Counted from the stretch's first letter, positions 1 through 6,350 are shown. The stretch: DNA of 7,565 nucleotides from Bacteroidota bacterium (GCA_023453665.1 JAEXTA010000124.1:1-7565); one strand, 5' to 3'. Numbers and translations: made by a program. Notes: a model not told the origin generated them from the sequence alone.

Positions 1-2
1 AT

Positions 3-1418
3 GTTCAATACTTTCTTGGGATTACCATAAACACCGGTGCTGAGTTATCACCGCGAACAAAATTATCATCCGTAGGTTATAGTCTTAATACAAGAAATAT
101 AATTGATAACTCAATAACAACCGCTAAAATAGTTGACGGTTCCATAACACAATCTAAACTTCATTCGGGCTGCTCTTTACCTCCTGGAGGAAATGCAGGA
201 GGAGATTTAGGCGGAACATATCCCAATCCTTTAGTTACAAAACTGCAGGGATTTAATATTTCAAATACTTCGCCGCTAAATAACCAGGTGCTGAAATGGA
301 ATGGTACAAACTGGACACCATCTACTGATGAAGTTGGTACAGTAAGCGGTACTGCCGGTGGTGATTTATCGGGAACTTATCCAAACCCAACAGTGAGTAA
401 AATTCTGGGAAGAACATTATCCACAACAGCACCAACTAATGGACAGGTACTAAGCTGGAATGGAACTCAATGGACTCCAACGTCACCAACATCAGGAATT
501 GGTGGGAGTGGAACCAGCAGTTATCTTCCAAAATTTACGTCAGGTACATCACTCGGTAATTCAATAATTTATGAAACAAATGATAAGTTAGGGATTGGTA
601 CAACAGGACCTACAGCAAAACTTCATTGTGTATCTGATGATGTTTATTCCGGATATTTTAGTTCAAACTATTTGTCAAACTCAACCAATGTTCTGCGTGT
701 GGAATATACTGGTGTCGGAGAATATTCTACAAAAGCGATATCCGGGATCTGTAAACCTGCGGATGGGTATGGCGAAGGAGGCTATTTTAAAGGAGGAAAC
801 AAAGGAATTCTGTCAGATGCAGACGCTGGCACTTACACTTCTACATCTGTTGGAGTATATGGCAGGGCTTTTGGAACAGCAGGCAGTCACAGGGGTGTTT
901 GGGGAAGTGCTTCAACAGGAGGAACTTCTAATTATGGTTTGACGGGCAGCGCATCAGATGGAACAACAAATTATGGAGTATGGGGTGGTACATCCGGAGG
1001 CACAACAAATTATGCCGTTTATGCCAGCGGTGATCTTGCTTATACAGGCACTTTGATAAATCTTTCAGATATAATGTTCAAACAAAATATCAATTCTTTC
1101 TCAGTACTTTCAAAAATCATTCAACTCGAACCAAAAATTTTTAACTACACTTTAGATAGTAAATATTCTCACATGAATCTTCCATCCGGCAATCATTACG
1201 GTTTAATTGCTCAGGAACTTGAAAATGTATTTCCGGAATTAGTAAGTGAAAATGTTCATCCTTCAATAGAAGAAACTAAAGGTGAAGAACCAGGAGAAGA
1301 AATTCATTACAAGGGCGTAAACTACATGGAACTTGTTCCGATTTTAATCCAGGCAGTTAAAGAGCAGCAGCAGTTAATAAATCAACTGACTAAAAGAATT
1401 GAAGAACTTGAAAAATAA
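3..1418 (+). CDS. Repeat-rich surface protein with C-terminal peptidase S74 (self-cleaving chaperone) domain, 5'-partial
   Basis: The reading frame is open from the window edge, so the first 471 codons seen are the C-terminal part; the GTG at 288 is internal, because the upstream frame encodes related repeats. The visible order is: a beta-rich stretch with YFLGITIN and ELSPRTKL; two 10-residue repeats (DNSITTAKIV, DGSITQSKLH); two 53-residue repeats with GGDLxGTYPNP; a GIGT-GPTAKLHC segment typical of tail-fibre-like proteins; four Gly-rich GVYG/GVWG repeats; then the S74 domain. That domain shows SDIMFK at window residues 355-360, placing Ser355 and Lys360 five apart as in the known Ser/Lys dyad. 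It continues with GLIAQE at 400, KGVNYMELVP and a short C-terminal coiled coil. Family knowledge: S74 domains help a trimeric beta-helical stalk fold and then cut themselves off; here about 117 residues would be released. A signal peptide probably lies upstream of the window. The role is inferred to be a surface fibre or adhesin; the S74 call is firm. Confidence 0.88.
   Translation, partial: VQYFLGITINTGAELSPRTKLSSVGYSLNTRNIIDNSITTAKIVDGSITQSKLHSGCSLPPGGNAGGDLGGTYPNPLVTKLQGFNISNTSPLNNQVLKWNGTNWTPSTDEVGTVSGTAGGDLSGTYPNPTVSKILGRTLSTTAPTNGQVLSWNGTQWTPTSPTSGIGGSGTSSYLPKFTSGTSLGNSIIYETNDKLGIGTTGPTAKLHCVSDDVYSGYFSSNYLSNSTNVLRVEYTGVGEYSTKAISGICKPADGYGEGGYFKGGNKGILSDADAGTYTSTSVGVYGRAFGTAGSHRGVWGSASTGGTSNYGLTGSASDGTTNYGVWGGTSGGTTNYAVYASGDLAYTGTLINLSDIMFKQNINSFSVLSKIIQLEPKIFNYTLDSKYSHMNLPSGNHYGLIAQELENVFPELVSENVHPSIEETKGEEPGEEIHYKGVNYMELVPILIQAVKEQQQLINQLTKRIEELEK
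105..164 (+). repeat. Two 10-codon repeats in the fibre-like protein
   Basis: The codons at 105-134 and 135-164 encode DNSITTAKIV and DGSITQSKLH, which share the pattern D-x-S-I-T-x-x-K. Such short repeats are common in the stalks of tail-fibre-like and collagen-like bacterial surface proteins. The similarity is at protein level; the DNA copies have diverged. Confidence 0.6.
195..479 (+). repeat. Two 53-residue tandem repeats (GGDLxGTYPNP ... WNGTxWTP)
   Basis: Copy 1 (195-353) and copy 2 (from 354, alignable to 479) are offset by exactly 159 bases with no indel between the matched landmarks. GGDL-GTYPNP starts near 198 and 357, and WTP falls at 312 and 471. Both copies share K(L/I)xGR/F, N-Q-V-L-x-W-N-G-T and W-T-P. 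This is an internal duplication in the stalk part of the protein. The GGDLxGTYPNP motif is common in phage-tail-fibre-like proteins of many bacteria. Confidence 0.85.
852..1013 (+). repeat. Four Gly-rich 13-14-residue repeats preceding the S74 domain
   Basis: Units begin at 852 (GVYGRAFGTAGSHR), 894 (GVWGSASTGGTSNY), 936 (GLTGSASDGTTNY) and 975 (GVWGGTSGGTTNY), followed by a partial fifth (AVYASG). The units are 14, 14, 13 and 13 codons. They probably form regular rungs of a beta-helical or beta-prism stalk that the S74 chaperone helps to trimerise; that structure is an inference. Confidence 0.75.
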
Positions 1419-1469
1419 TGATTGTCTGAATGACTGATTGAATTCAGAAACATTACTGAAGGGAATAAA

Positions 1470-1985
1470 ATGAAAATAAAAATTTTAGTCTTTTGTGTTT
1501 TAATTTTTGCAACTACTGCTTCCATTTATGCTCAGTTTAAAATTCAGGAAAACGTATTTAGTTGTGGCGGAACCAACAGCCTGAACACAAACTTTATCTT
1601 GAAAGGAACAACGGGAGAACAGTTCGCAAGTCTTATGATGTCATCATCATATATTTTACATCAGGGCTTTTGGAATTCAGTAACAATAACTACAGAGGTT
1701 GAAGAAGAGAATGAATTGCCGGAAAAGTTCCAGCTATTCCAGAACTACCCAAATCCGTTTAATCCAACTACAACCATTAAATATGAATTGCCTGAAGAGG
1801 TTTCAGTTACATTAAAAGTATATAATATTTTAGGACAGGAAGTAAAAACATTAATAAACTCATTTCAACAGGCTGGCAGATATGAACTTGAGTTTGATGC
1901 CGGTCATTTGGCTAGTGGAACTTATTTCCTAAGGCTGGAAACTGATCACTACACCGGCGTAAAAAAAATGCTGATACTAAAATGA
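1470..1985 (+). CDS. Very short T9SS type A sorting-domain protein
   Basis: This 171-residue exported protein is half secretion signal. Residues 1-21 form a signal peptide (cleavage predicted after SIYA, leaving Gln22), residues 22-71 are the only mature domain, 72-86 are an acidic linker (EVEEENELPE), and 87-171 are a T9SS type A sorting domain with QNYPNPFNP, VTLKVYNILGQEV, AGRYELEFD and a Lys-rich end. The small mature part contains SCGG, a GTTGEQ stretch and a closing HQGFW. Similar GG...GT.GQ...GFW stretches occur in other secreted proteins of this lineage, by recollection, but I know no function. The start is supported by GAAGGGA at 1458-1464, 5 bases upstream. The upstream gap is 51 bases, so co-transcription with the S74 gene is possible. 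Family knowledge: this domain directs export through the outer membrane and surface anchoring. Confidence 0.88.
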   Translation: MKIKILVFCVLIFATTASIYAQFKIQENVFSCGGTNSLNTNFILKGTTGEQFASLMMSSSYILHQGFWNSVTITTEVEEENELPEKFQLFQNYPNPFNPTTTIKYELPEEVSVTLKVYNILGQEVKTLINSFQQAGRYELEFDAGHLASGTYFLRLETDHYTGVKKMLILK

Positions 1986-1997
1986 TAATTTAATTAA

Positions 1998-2029
1998 GAA
2001 TCAATCCCGCATTAAAGCAATATTGATTC
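1998..2029 (+). repeat. Perfect 8-bp inverted repeat between genes, possible weak terminator
   Basis: GAATCAAT (1998-2005) and ATTGATTC (2022-2029) are exact reverse complements separated by 16 bases. The hairpin follows the stop at 1985 by 12 bases, a plausible place for a transcription end or RNA-stabilising stem. It lacks a GC-rich stem and a following T-run, so it is not a standard intrinsic terminator. Confidence 0.35.
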
Positions 2030-2059
2030 CATACTAATAATCTTTCCTGGAGTAATAAA

Positions 2060-3490
2060 ATGTTAAAAGAATTTATTCTTCTGTTTCTCATTCTTTCGGC
2101 GAGTTCATTTTCACAAATCACTTTTCAAAAAACTTACGGCGGCGTACTGGAAGAAGAATGTGACGCTGTTGTTCAAACTGAGGACGGCGGTTTTATACTT
2201 GCAGCTTCAACTAAAAGCTATGGTAATGGCAGCTTCGACTTATACATTATAAGAACAGATGCATATGGTGATACTTTATGGACGCGAACTTTCGGCGGAA
2301 CAAGGTACGATACTGCTAAAGATATTCTCAAAATCGATGCTGAAAATTATTTAGTTGCAGGTTCTCTTGACGGAAAAGTTTATCTCATAAAAATAAAAGA
2401 TGATGGCGATACCGTCTGGACTAAAATCATAGGCAATGAAGATGACTACATCGTAAACACCGTTAAAAAAACTGAAGGCGGAGAATTTGTTCTTTGCGGC
2501 AACAAAGATCTGAGTGATTATTTCATTATGAAAACTGACAGCAACGGCGATAGTGTTTGGACCAAAACGTATGAGTATGGAACCGCCTATTCAATAGATC
2601 CCACAACTGATGGTGGGTACATCTTAATGATTCGTCCGGGTGACTGGCTTCATCCTCTGAATGACTTTGTAATTGTTAAAACAGATCTTTTCGGAGACAG
2701 CCTCTGGGCAAAAGTATTTGGTACTGCTAACGTTGAAATTGGTTTTGAAGTTGAACAAACCAGCGATGGTGGATTTATGCTTGCAGGCAGAAAGGATGGT
2801 CCGACTGTCGGCGATTCGGATTTTTACCTGGTGAAGACAGATTCAACCGGAGAGTTTTTATGGGATAAAATTTATGGCGGTGATGATGTTGACAGAGCAT
2901 TTACTGCAATGCAAACATCAGACGGGGGATTTGTTCTTGGCGGATATACAGAATCCTTCAATGTAGGATATTTTGATTTTTACATTGTTCGTACAAATTC
3001 TGCCGGGGATACTTTGTGGACAAAAACTTTCGGTGAAGACTGGCAGGAAGAGATATCTGATATAGAAGAAACATCAGATGGTGGTTTTGCTGCTGTTGGT
3101 TATACCTACAGTTTTGGTGCATCAAATTTTCCGGATATATATTTTGTTAAAACCGATGCGAATGGTCTGATAACAAGTATCAATGATTATTACAATACTA
3201 AAGAAATAAATTTCACGTTAGAGCAAAACTATCCTAATCCGTTTAACCCGACTACAGTAATTAAATATAGTATCCCCGCTGTAGAGACGGGGCATGCCCC
3301 GTCTCTACGTGTGACGTTAAAAGTGTATGATGTTCTTGGTAATGAAATTGCAACACTTGTCAACGAATACAAACCGGCTGGGACTTATGAAGTTAAGTTT
3401 GATGGCGGTAGTCTTTCAAGCGGAGTTTATTTTTATAAACTCCAGGCCGGTGAATTTTCTTCTTCAAAGAAAATGTTATTAATTAAATAA
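2060..3490 (+). CDS. T9SS-exported seven-repeat, probable beta-propeller protein
   Basis: The 476-residue product has a signal peptide (residues 1-18, cleavage predicted after SFS, leaving Gln19). Seven repeats span about 22-373, a linker follows, and a T9SS type A sorting domain covers 385-476. Each repeat follows the pattern T-DGGF-x-x-x-G ... D-x-Y-x-x-K/R-T-D ... G-D-x-L-W-T-K-T-F/Y-G. Trp at 74, 120, 167, 216, 268 and 320 marks the ends of the first six; the seventh has lost it. Seven units of this size fit a seven-bladed propeller (inference). No catalytic residues are evident, so binding or surface display is more likely than catalysis. The sorting domain carries an in-frame perfect 28-bp palindrome encoding residues 408-416, a stretch absent from the protein at 1470. 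The start ATG has only a weak upstream TGGAGT. Substrate and partner are unknown. Confidence 0.88.
   Translation: MLKEFILLFLILSASSFSQITFQKTYGGVLEEECDAVVQTEDGGFILAASTKSYGNGSFDLYIIRTDAYGDTLWTRTFGGTRYDTAKDILKIDAENYLVAGSLDGKVYLIKIKDDGDTVWTKIIGNEDDYIVNTVKKTEGGEFVLCGNKDLSDYFIMKTDSNGDSVWTKTYEYGTAYSIDPTTDGGYILMIRPGDWLHPLNDFVIVKTDLFGDSLWAKVFGTANVEIGFEVEQTSDGGFMLAGRKDGPTVGDSDFYLVKTDSTGEFLWDKIYGGDDVDRAFTAMQTSDGGFVLGGYTESFNVGYFDFYIVRTNSAGDTLWTKTFGEDWQEEISDIEETSDGGFAAVGYTYSFGASNFPDIYFVKTDANGLITSINDYYNTKEINFTLEQNYPNPFNPTTVIKYSIPAVETGHAPSLRVTLKVYDVLGNEIATLVNEYKPAGTYEVKFDGGSLSSGVYFYKLQAGEFSSSKKMLLIK
2123..3178 (+). repeat. Seven about 46-53-residue tandem repeats (protein level)
   Basis: Repeat ends are set by the Trp codons at 2279, 2417, 2558, 2705, 2861 and 3017, giving units of 53, 46, 47, 49, 52 and 52 residues and a final unit of about 53 without the Trp. 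The best-conserved pieces are DGGF (degraded in units 2 and 3), the (I/V)(K/R)TD strand and G-D-x-x-W. The copies have diverged too far for DNA recombination, so this is an old structural repeat. Confidence 0.8.
3281..3308. repeat. Perfect 28-bp palindrome inside a T9SS sorting-domain coding sequence
   Basis: The left half is GTAGAGACGGGGCA and the right half is its exact reverse complement, with no spacer. It starts on a codon boundary and is read as VETGHAPSL plus the first base of an Arg codon. It sits between the IKYSIPA strand and the VTLKVYDVLG strand of the sorting domain. The protein at 1470 has only a short turn there, so this one is 7 residues longer. I recall GTAGAGAC-type palindromes as dispersed repeats in several bacterial phyla. 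No target-site duplication is visible. Confidence 0.85.
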
Positions 3491-3756
3491 CCAAGAGGAA
3501 TACTTGGCAATGTATCTAAGTCTAGTAAGAACTGAACAGGGTTGTTTTATTGCTTGGAACTTGTGAACACTTGCTGAATGTGAATCGAAAGTTTTTGACT
3601 TTGATAAAATATTATTTAATGATTCATCATAAAATTTTTTTCTACTCCGAGAAGCAAGGCGTACAGTCTTTAATTAACATCTGAAGACAGCATTGCCACT
3701 ACTCTCCCGAAGCAGACCTAATGAAAAATACTATCACCATCTTCAAGGAGACTGCT
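3491..3756. other. 266-base intergenic region before the lipoprotein gene
   Basis: I find no convincing gene or RNA here. CCAAG/CTTGG (3491-3495 and 3503-3507) can form a 5-bp hairpin directly after the upstream stop. A run of seven T lies at 3635-3641, but no strong stem precedes it. The region most likely holds the end of the upstream transcript and a promoter for 3757, but I cannot place promoter boxes reliably for this lineage. Confidence 0.4.
3745..3750 (+). promoter_or_regulatory. Ribosome binding site that fixes the lipoprotein start at 3757
   Basis: AAGGAG lies 6 bases upstream of the ATG at 3757, ideal Shine-Dalgarno spacing. The in-frame ATG at 3721 lies upstream of this site and has no comparable motif before it. 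Starting at 3757 also gives a compact lipoprotein signal peptide. The 3757 start is therefore preferred. Confidence 0.8.
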
Positions 3757-4257
3757 ATGAAAATATTCCTCTTATTTGTTATGTCTTTATTTATGTTCTT
3801 CGGATGCGCCAGGCAAGAACCTATGGAAATGACACTTCAGGAAAAGGAAAAAGCAAAAAAGGAAATTAAAGAAGTGGTCAACTTAATTATCAGTGGTCTT
3901 GAGAAGCTGGATGCTGAAAGTACCTTTCAAAAATATTTAAATACAACTGATTTCATTTTATTTATGGTACAAGGCACAATGGCAGATTATCAAACTGCTT
4001 TAAATGAACACAAAGGTTGGTTCCAGACTCTTTCATCTCTTAAAGTTAATTCAGTCAAAGAAGAAATAAGATTTATGCCCGGCAGCATTGTAATATATCC
4101 GTGGCTTGGGAGATTCGATATGACATTTAAGTCAGGCGAGCAATTAGTGATTGATTTTGGAGTGACTATGATTTTCAGAAAAATAGAAAATCAATGGACA
4201 GTAGTTTACCAGCAGACATCTCAAATTCCGTCTGCAATGGAGAGTCCTGGGAAGTAA
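3757..4257 (+). CDS. Small lipoprotein with probable NTF2/SnoaL-like fold
   Basis: Starting at 3757 gives 166 residues. MKIFLLFVMSLFMFFGC is a short lipoprotein signal peptide with lipobox FFGC; Cys17 would be lipidated. A charged Lys/Glu-rich helix follows (about 24-36), then a compact alpha+beta region of about 110 residues. Its succession of long helix, GTMADYQTALNEHKGW segment, and strands ending IFRKIENQWTVVYQQTSQ resembles NTF2/SnoaL-like (DUF4440-type) domains. In those the last strands commonly read F-R-K-x-x-x-x-W-x-V-x-x-x-H-x-S. Here the usual His is Gln, and I see no clear active-site set, so no reaction is proposed. It would sit on the periplasmic or outer face of a membrane. The next gene begins 66 bases downstream on the same strand, so they may be co-transcribed. 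Confidence 0.82.
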   Translation: MKIFLLFVMSLFMFFGCARQEPMEMTLQEKEKAKKEIKEVVNLIISGLEKLDAESTFQKYLNTTDFILFMVQGTMADYQTALNEHKGWFQTLSSLKVNSVKEEIRFMPGSIVIYPWLGRFDMTFKSGEQLVIDFGVTMIFRKIENQWTVVYQQTSQIPSAMESPGK

Positions 4258-4323
4258 ATTTTCTGCTTAAAAATTGTGTGGATTTATTTTACCAGAAAGC
4301 AGAATCTATAACGAAAGGTCAAC

Positions 4324-4734
4324 ATGCAAACTTATCTAAAAACAATCTGGCGGATTTTCATTGTAAGTGTATGGATAAACATTTCTGAATCGTTAAGATG
4401 GATACTATTCTCAAAGCCACATATTGATAAACATTACAATACTCTCAATCTTGTGCTGCCGAATGAACCTATTAACAACATCTTCTGGCTAATATGGGGA
4501 ATAATAATGGCCGCTATGATTTTTATTATTTCAAAAAAATTCACCCTGTTGCAAACTACTTTTATTATATGGGTAACAGTATTTGTTATGCATTGGTTTG
4601 CATTATGGAATTCTGCTGTATTCCCCGCGCATATTTTATGGCTGGTTATCCCATTAAGTTTTATCGATGTGCTGGTTGGGACTTTAATCAGCATGTACTT
4701 TCATAAGAAGGAAAAAATATTAAAACAAAATTGA
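4324..4734 (+). CDS. Small hydrophobic membrane protein, function unknown
   Basis: The 136-residue product has about four membrane segments: roughly 7-28 (less certain, contains Arg and Glu), 53-70, 74-95 and 104-126. It ends in a basic tail (HKKEKILKQN) that by the positive-inside rule should be cytoplasmic. The first segment carries WINISESLRW, and a loop at 41-52 reads LNLVLPNEPINN. The His90-Trp91 and Trp95-Asn96 pairs are notable polar or aromatic features within or beside helix 3. I do not recognise a named family with confidence. GAAAGG at 4313-4318, 5 bases before the ATG, supports the start. It follows the lipoprotein gene by 66 bases. No transporter or enzyme motif is visible. Confidence 0.72.
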   Translation: MQTYLKTIWRIFIVSVWINISESLRWILFSKPHIDKHYNTLNLVLPNEPINNIFWLIWGIIMAAMIFIISKKFTLLQTTFIIWVTVFVMHWFALWNSAVFPAHILWLVIPLSFIDVLVGTLISMYFHKKEKILKQN

Positions 4735-4762
4735 ATTGGATAATTAATTTGGAGTTAGATAT

Positions 4763-4867
4763 ATGCACTCACATTTGCAGATTGAACACGATCATATCTG
4801 CGACAAAAACGTGATGCTTAAGTCACTATGCAGAAATCCCTGTATTACGGGGGCATTACTCCAATAA
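4763..4867 (+). CDS. Possible 34-residue small ORF, doubtful
   Basis: An ATG at 4763 opens 34 codons ending at TAA 4865-4867. GGAG at 4751-4754 lies 8 bases upstream. The peptide would be His- and Cys-containing (EHDHICDKN, LCRNPC) with no signal peptide or membrane segment. It occupies most of the otherwise empty 149-base gap and ends 16 bases before the next gene. TTGGAGT (4749-4755) and ACTCCAA (4858-4864) form a 7-bp inverted repeat around it. It could equally be a chance ORF in a 5' leader. Confidence 0.2.
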   Translation: MHSHLQIEHDHICDKNVMLKSLCRNPCITGALLQ

Positions 4868-4883
4868 AAAATTTAGAGGAGAT

Positions 4884-6350
4884 ATGAAAAATTTAATAAT
4901 GCTTGTCGCAATTTTTCTTTTTGTACCTCTTATTTTTTCACAGTCAAAAATTCCGGTTAAAGATGTGCAATCCGGTTTAATTGGTATAGAAGATCGGGCT
5001 TACGGCATCCATAATATTGCAAACTTAGGTCTTTACTTTGAAAACCGGGGTAAACTTTATCCAAGAACGATAAATAATGGCCCATCAGGAGAGTTCCCGA
5101 TTAATAGCGGAAAGAATTATATCTATAGATTAGATCCATTTATCGGGATTCCGGGAAATGTTATTCAGAGTCGTTATGTAGTAAATGAAGAATGGGAAGC
5201 TGTTGGTGGTTATCATAATCCGGTTCTTTATAAAATTGCTTTTAGTGATGATCCTTCAACCTGGAACGCTGTTACCGGATGGCCGGTTAAAGATTCAAGC
5301 GGAAATCCTGTATTCATTTCCGATCAAGATAGTTATTGTGTTTATTCAGATAGTAATAACTCCGTATCAATATTAAATTTATTTATACATCAGACCGGTT
5401 ATGTTTTTGATAATGATTCAACTGAGGACATAATCTTTTTCAAATTTGAAGTTGTAAATAAAGGTCAGAATAATTATGACAACCTCTTCTTTTCATTATA
5501 CTGTGATTTAGATGTTGGAGATGTAAGTGGGGGCGAACCAGAATATGCTGATGATAGAATCGGTTTTGACAGGGAAAATCATTTTATGTTTTTCTTTGAC
5601 GATGGTTATACTCCGGAATGGCCTGACTCAACAACAGGTTATTTCGGGATTACCTTTCTCAAAACACCGGTGACTACGAAATCACAAACAGGTATCACAG
5701 ATTTTCACTACAACCTTTATGAAGATGATGTTGATATTGATTCCATTCAGTTTGGAATTATGTCCAGCGGCGAAGGACTTTATAACTCAAACGTTGGCTA
5801 CAAATATTTTCATCCCGGAACTCTGTCAAATATTCATTTCGATGATACTGCAACAGTGCCGCAGTCAGGATTAGATATTGTAGGCAATATTAGTTCAGGT
5901 CCTTACAATTTAAGCGCGAACCAAAGTTTAAGTTTTTTTACTGCTATAATTGGCGGAGAAGATTACGATGATATTAACCGAAATATGATTACTGCCAGGA
6001 ATGTATTTAACTCAATTTTAACAGAAGTTAATGAGAAGCCAAAACTAAATTATCCAGTTCTCTTCAATCTGTTTCAAAACTACCCAAACCCGTTTAATCC
6101 AACCACAAAAATTAAATTCACCGTAGGGGACTCATATTATGCCTCCCCCGTGAAGGTAACATTAAAAATCTTTGATGTCTTAGGAAATGAAATTTCAACG
6201 CTTGTTGATGAACATAAACCGGCTGGAAGTTATGAAATTGAATTTGTTAGTCATTCTGACGCAGGTCAGAATCTTTCAAGCGGGGTTTATTTCTGCCGGC
6301 TTCAATCAGGAAATTATATTAAAACAATTAAAATGTTGTTCTTAAAATAA
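4884..6350 (+). CDS. T9SS-exported protein of unknown function with acidic DxDxGD motif
   Basis: The 488-residue product has a signal peptide (cleavage predicted after IFS at residue 19, leaving Gln20), a large beta-rich mature region (about 21-385) and a T9SS type A sorting domain (394-488, QNYPNPFNPTTKIKF). The mature region contains DLDVGD at 208-213 and DDRIGFD at 223-229. This resembles the D-x-D-x-G-D ... DD-x-x-G-x-D stretch I recall from other secreted proteins of this lineage; the clustered acids could bind calcium (inference). No enzyme signature is recognised. The sorting domain is enlarged in two loops, and each coincides with an inverted repeat in the DNA (6126-6148 and 6253-6272). 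The start is supported by AGAGGAG ending close to the ATG. The barrel gene follows after 15 bases, so the two are probably co-expressed. Confidence 0.87.
   Translation: MKNLIMLVAIFLFVPLIFSQSKIPVKDVQSGLIGIEDRAYGIHNIANLGLYFENRGKLYPRTINNGPSGEFPINSGKNYIYRLDPFIGIPGNVIQSRYVVNEEWEAVGGYHNPVLYKIAFSDDPSTWNAVTGWPVKDSSGNPVFISDQDSYCVYSDSNNSVSILNLFIHQTGYVFDNDSTEDIIFFKFEVVNKGQNNYDNLFFSLYCDLDVGDVSGGEPEYADDRIGFDRENHFMFFFDDGYTPEWPDSTTGYFGITFLKTPVTTKSQTGITDFHYNLYEDDVDIDSIQFGIMSSGEGLYNSNVGYKYFHPGTLSNIHFDDTATVPQSGLDIVGNISSGPYNLSANQSLSFFTAIIGGEDYDDINRNMITARNVFNSILTEVNEKPKLNYPVLFNLFQNYPNPFNPTTKIKFTVGDSYYASPVKVTLKIFDVLGNEISTLVDEHKPAGSYEIEFVSHSDAGQNLSSGVYFCRLQSGNYIKTIKMLFLK
6126..6148. repeat. Decayed inverted repeat in the sorting-domain coding sequence
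   Basis: GGGGA (6126-6130) pairs with TCCCC (6144-6148), and CATA (6133-6136) pairs with TATG (6138-6141) around one central T. Nine of eleven base pairs match. It encodes part of the G-D-S-Y-Y-A-S-P loop, equivalent in position to the perfect palindrome of the gene at 2060. It may be an eroded palindromic element or chance. Confidence 0.45.
6253..6272. repeat. Perfect 8-bp-arm hairpin repeat in the sorting-domain coding sequence
   Basis: ATTCTGAC and GTCAGAAT are exact reverse complements around the tetraloop GCAG. They are read in frame as part of S-H-S-D-A-G-Q-N-L (residues 456-464). The corresponding loops of the other two sorting domains are 5 residues shorter. I recall CATTCTGA...AGAATCT as a common dispersed repeat in several bacterial phyla, which would make this a mobile or repeated element read through in frame. 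Confidence 0.75.

Noticed and set aside
595..942. 115-codon ORF in another frame inside the S74 gene
   Set aside because: It overlaps clear repeat-coding sequence in the main frame and has no domain features; it is a frame shadow.
288..1418. GTG at 288 as the start of the S74 protein
   Set aside because: The same frame is open to the window edge and encodes the first copy of the 53-residue repeat and other family-typical segments upstream, so the gene is 5'-partial.
3595..3641. TTGACT at 3595-3600 as a promoter -35 box, and the T-run at 3635-3641 as a terminator
   Set aside because: No acceptable -10 box lies at usual spacing, and the only stem before the T-run (ATGA/TCAT) is too short and AT-rich.
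3721..3756. Upstream ATG at 3721 for the lipoprotein
   Set aside because: It would add 12 residues before the signal peptide and has no ribosome binding site, whereas AAGGAG is ideally placed for the ATG at 3757.
4434..4694. 86-codon minus-strand ORF opposite the membrane protein
   Set aside because: It lies wholly antisense to a better-supported membrane-protein gene and shows no recognisable domain or ribosome binding site.
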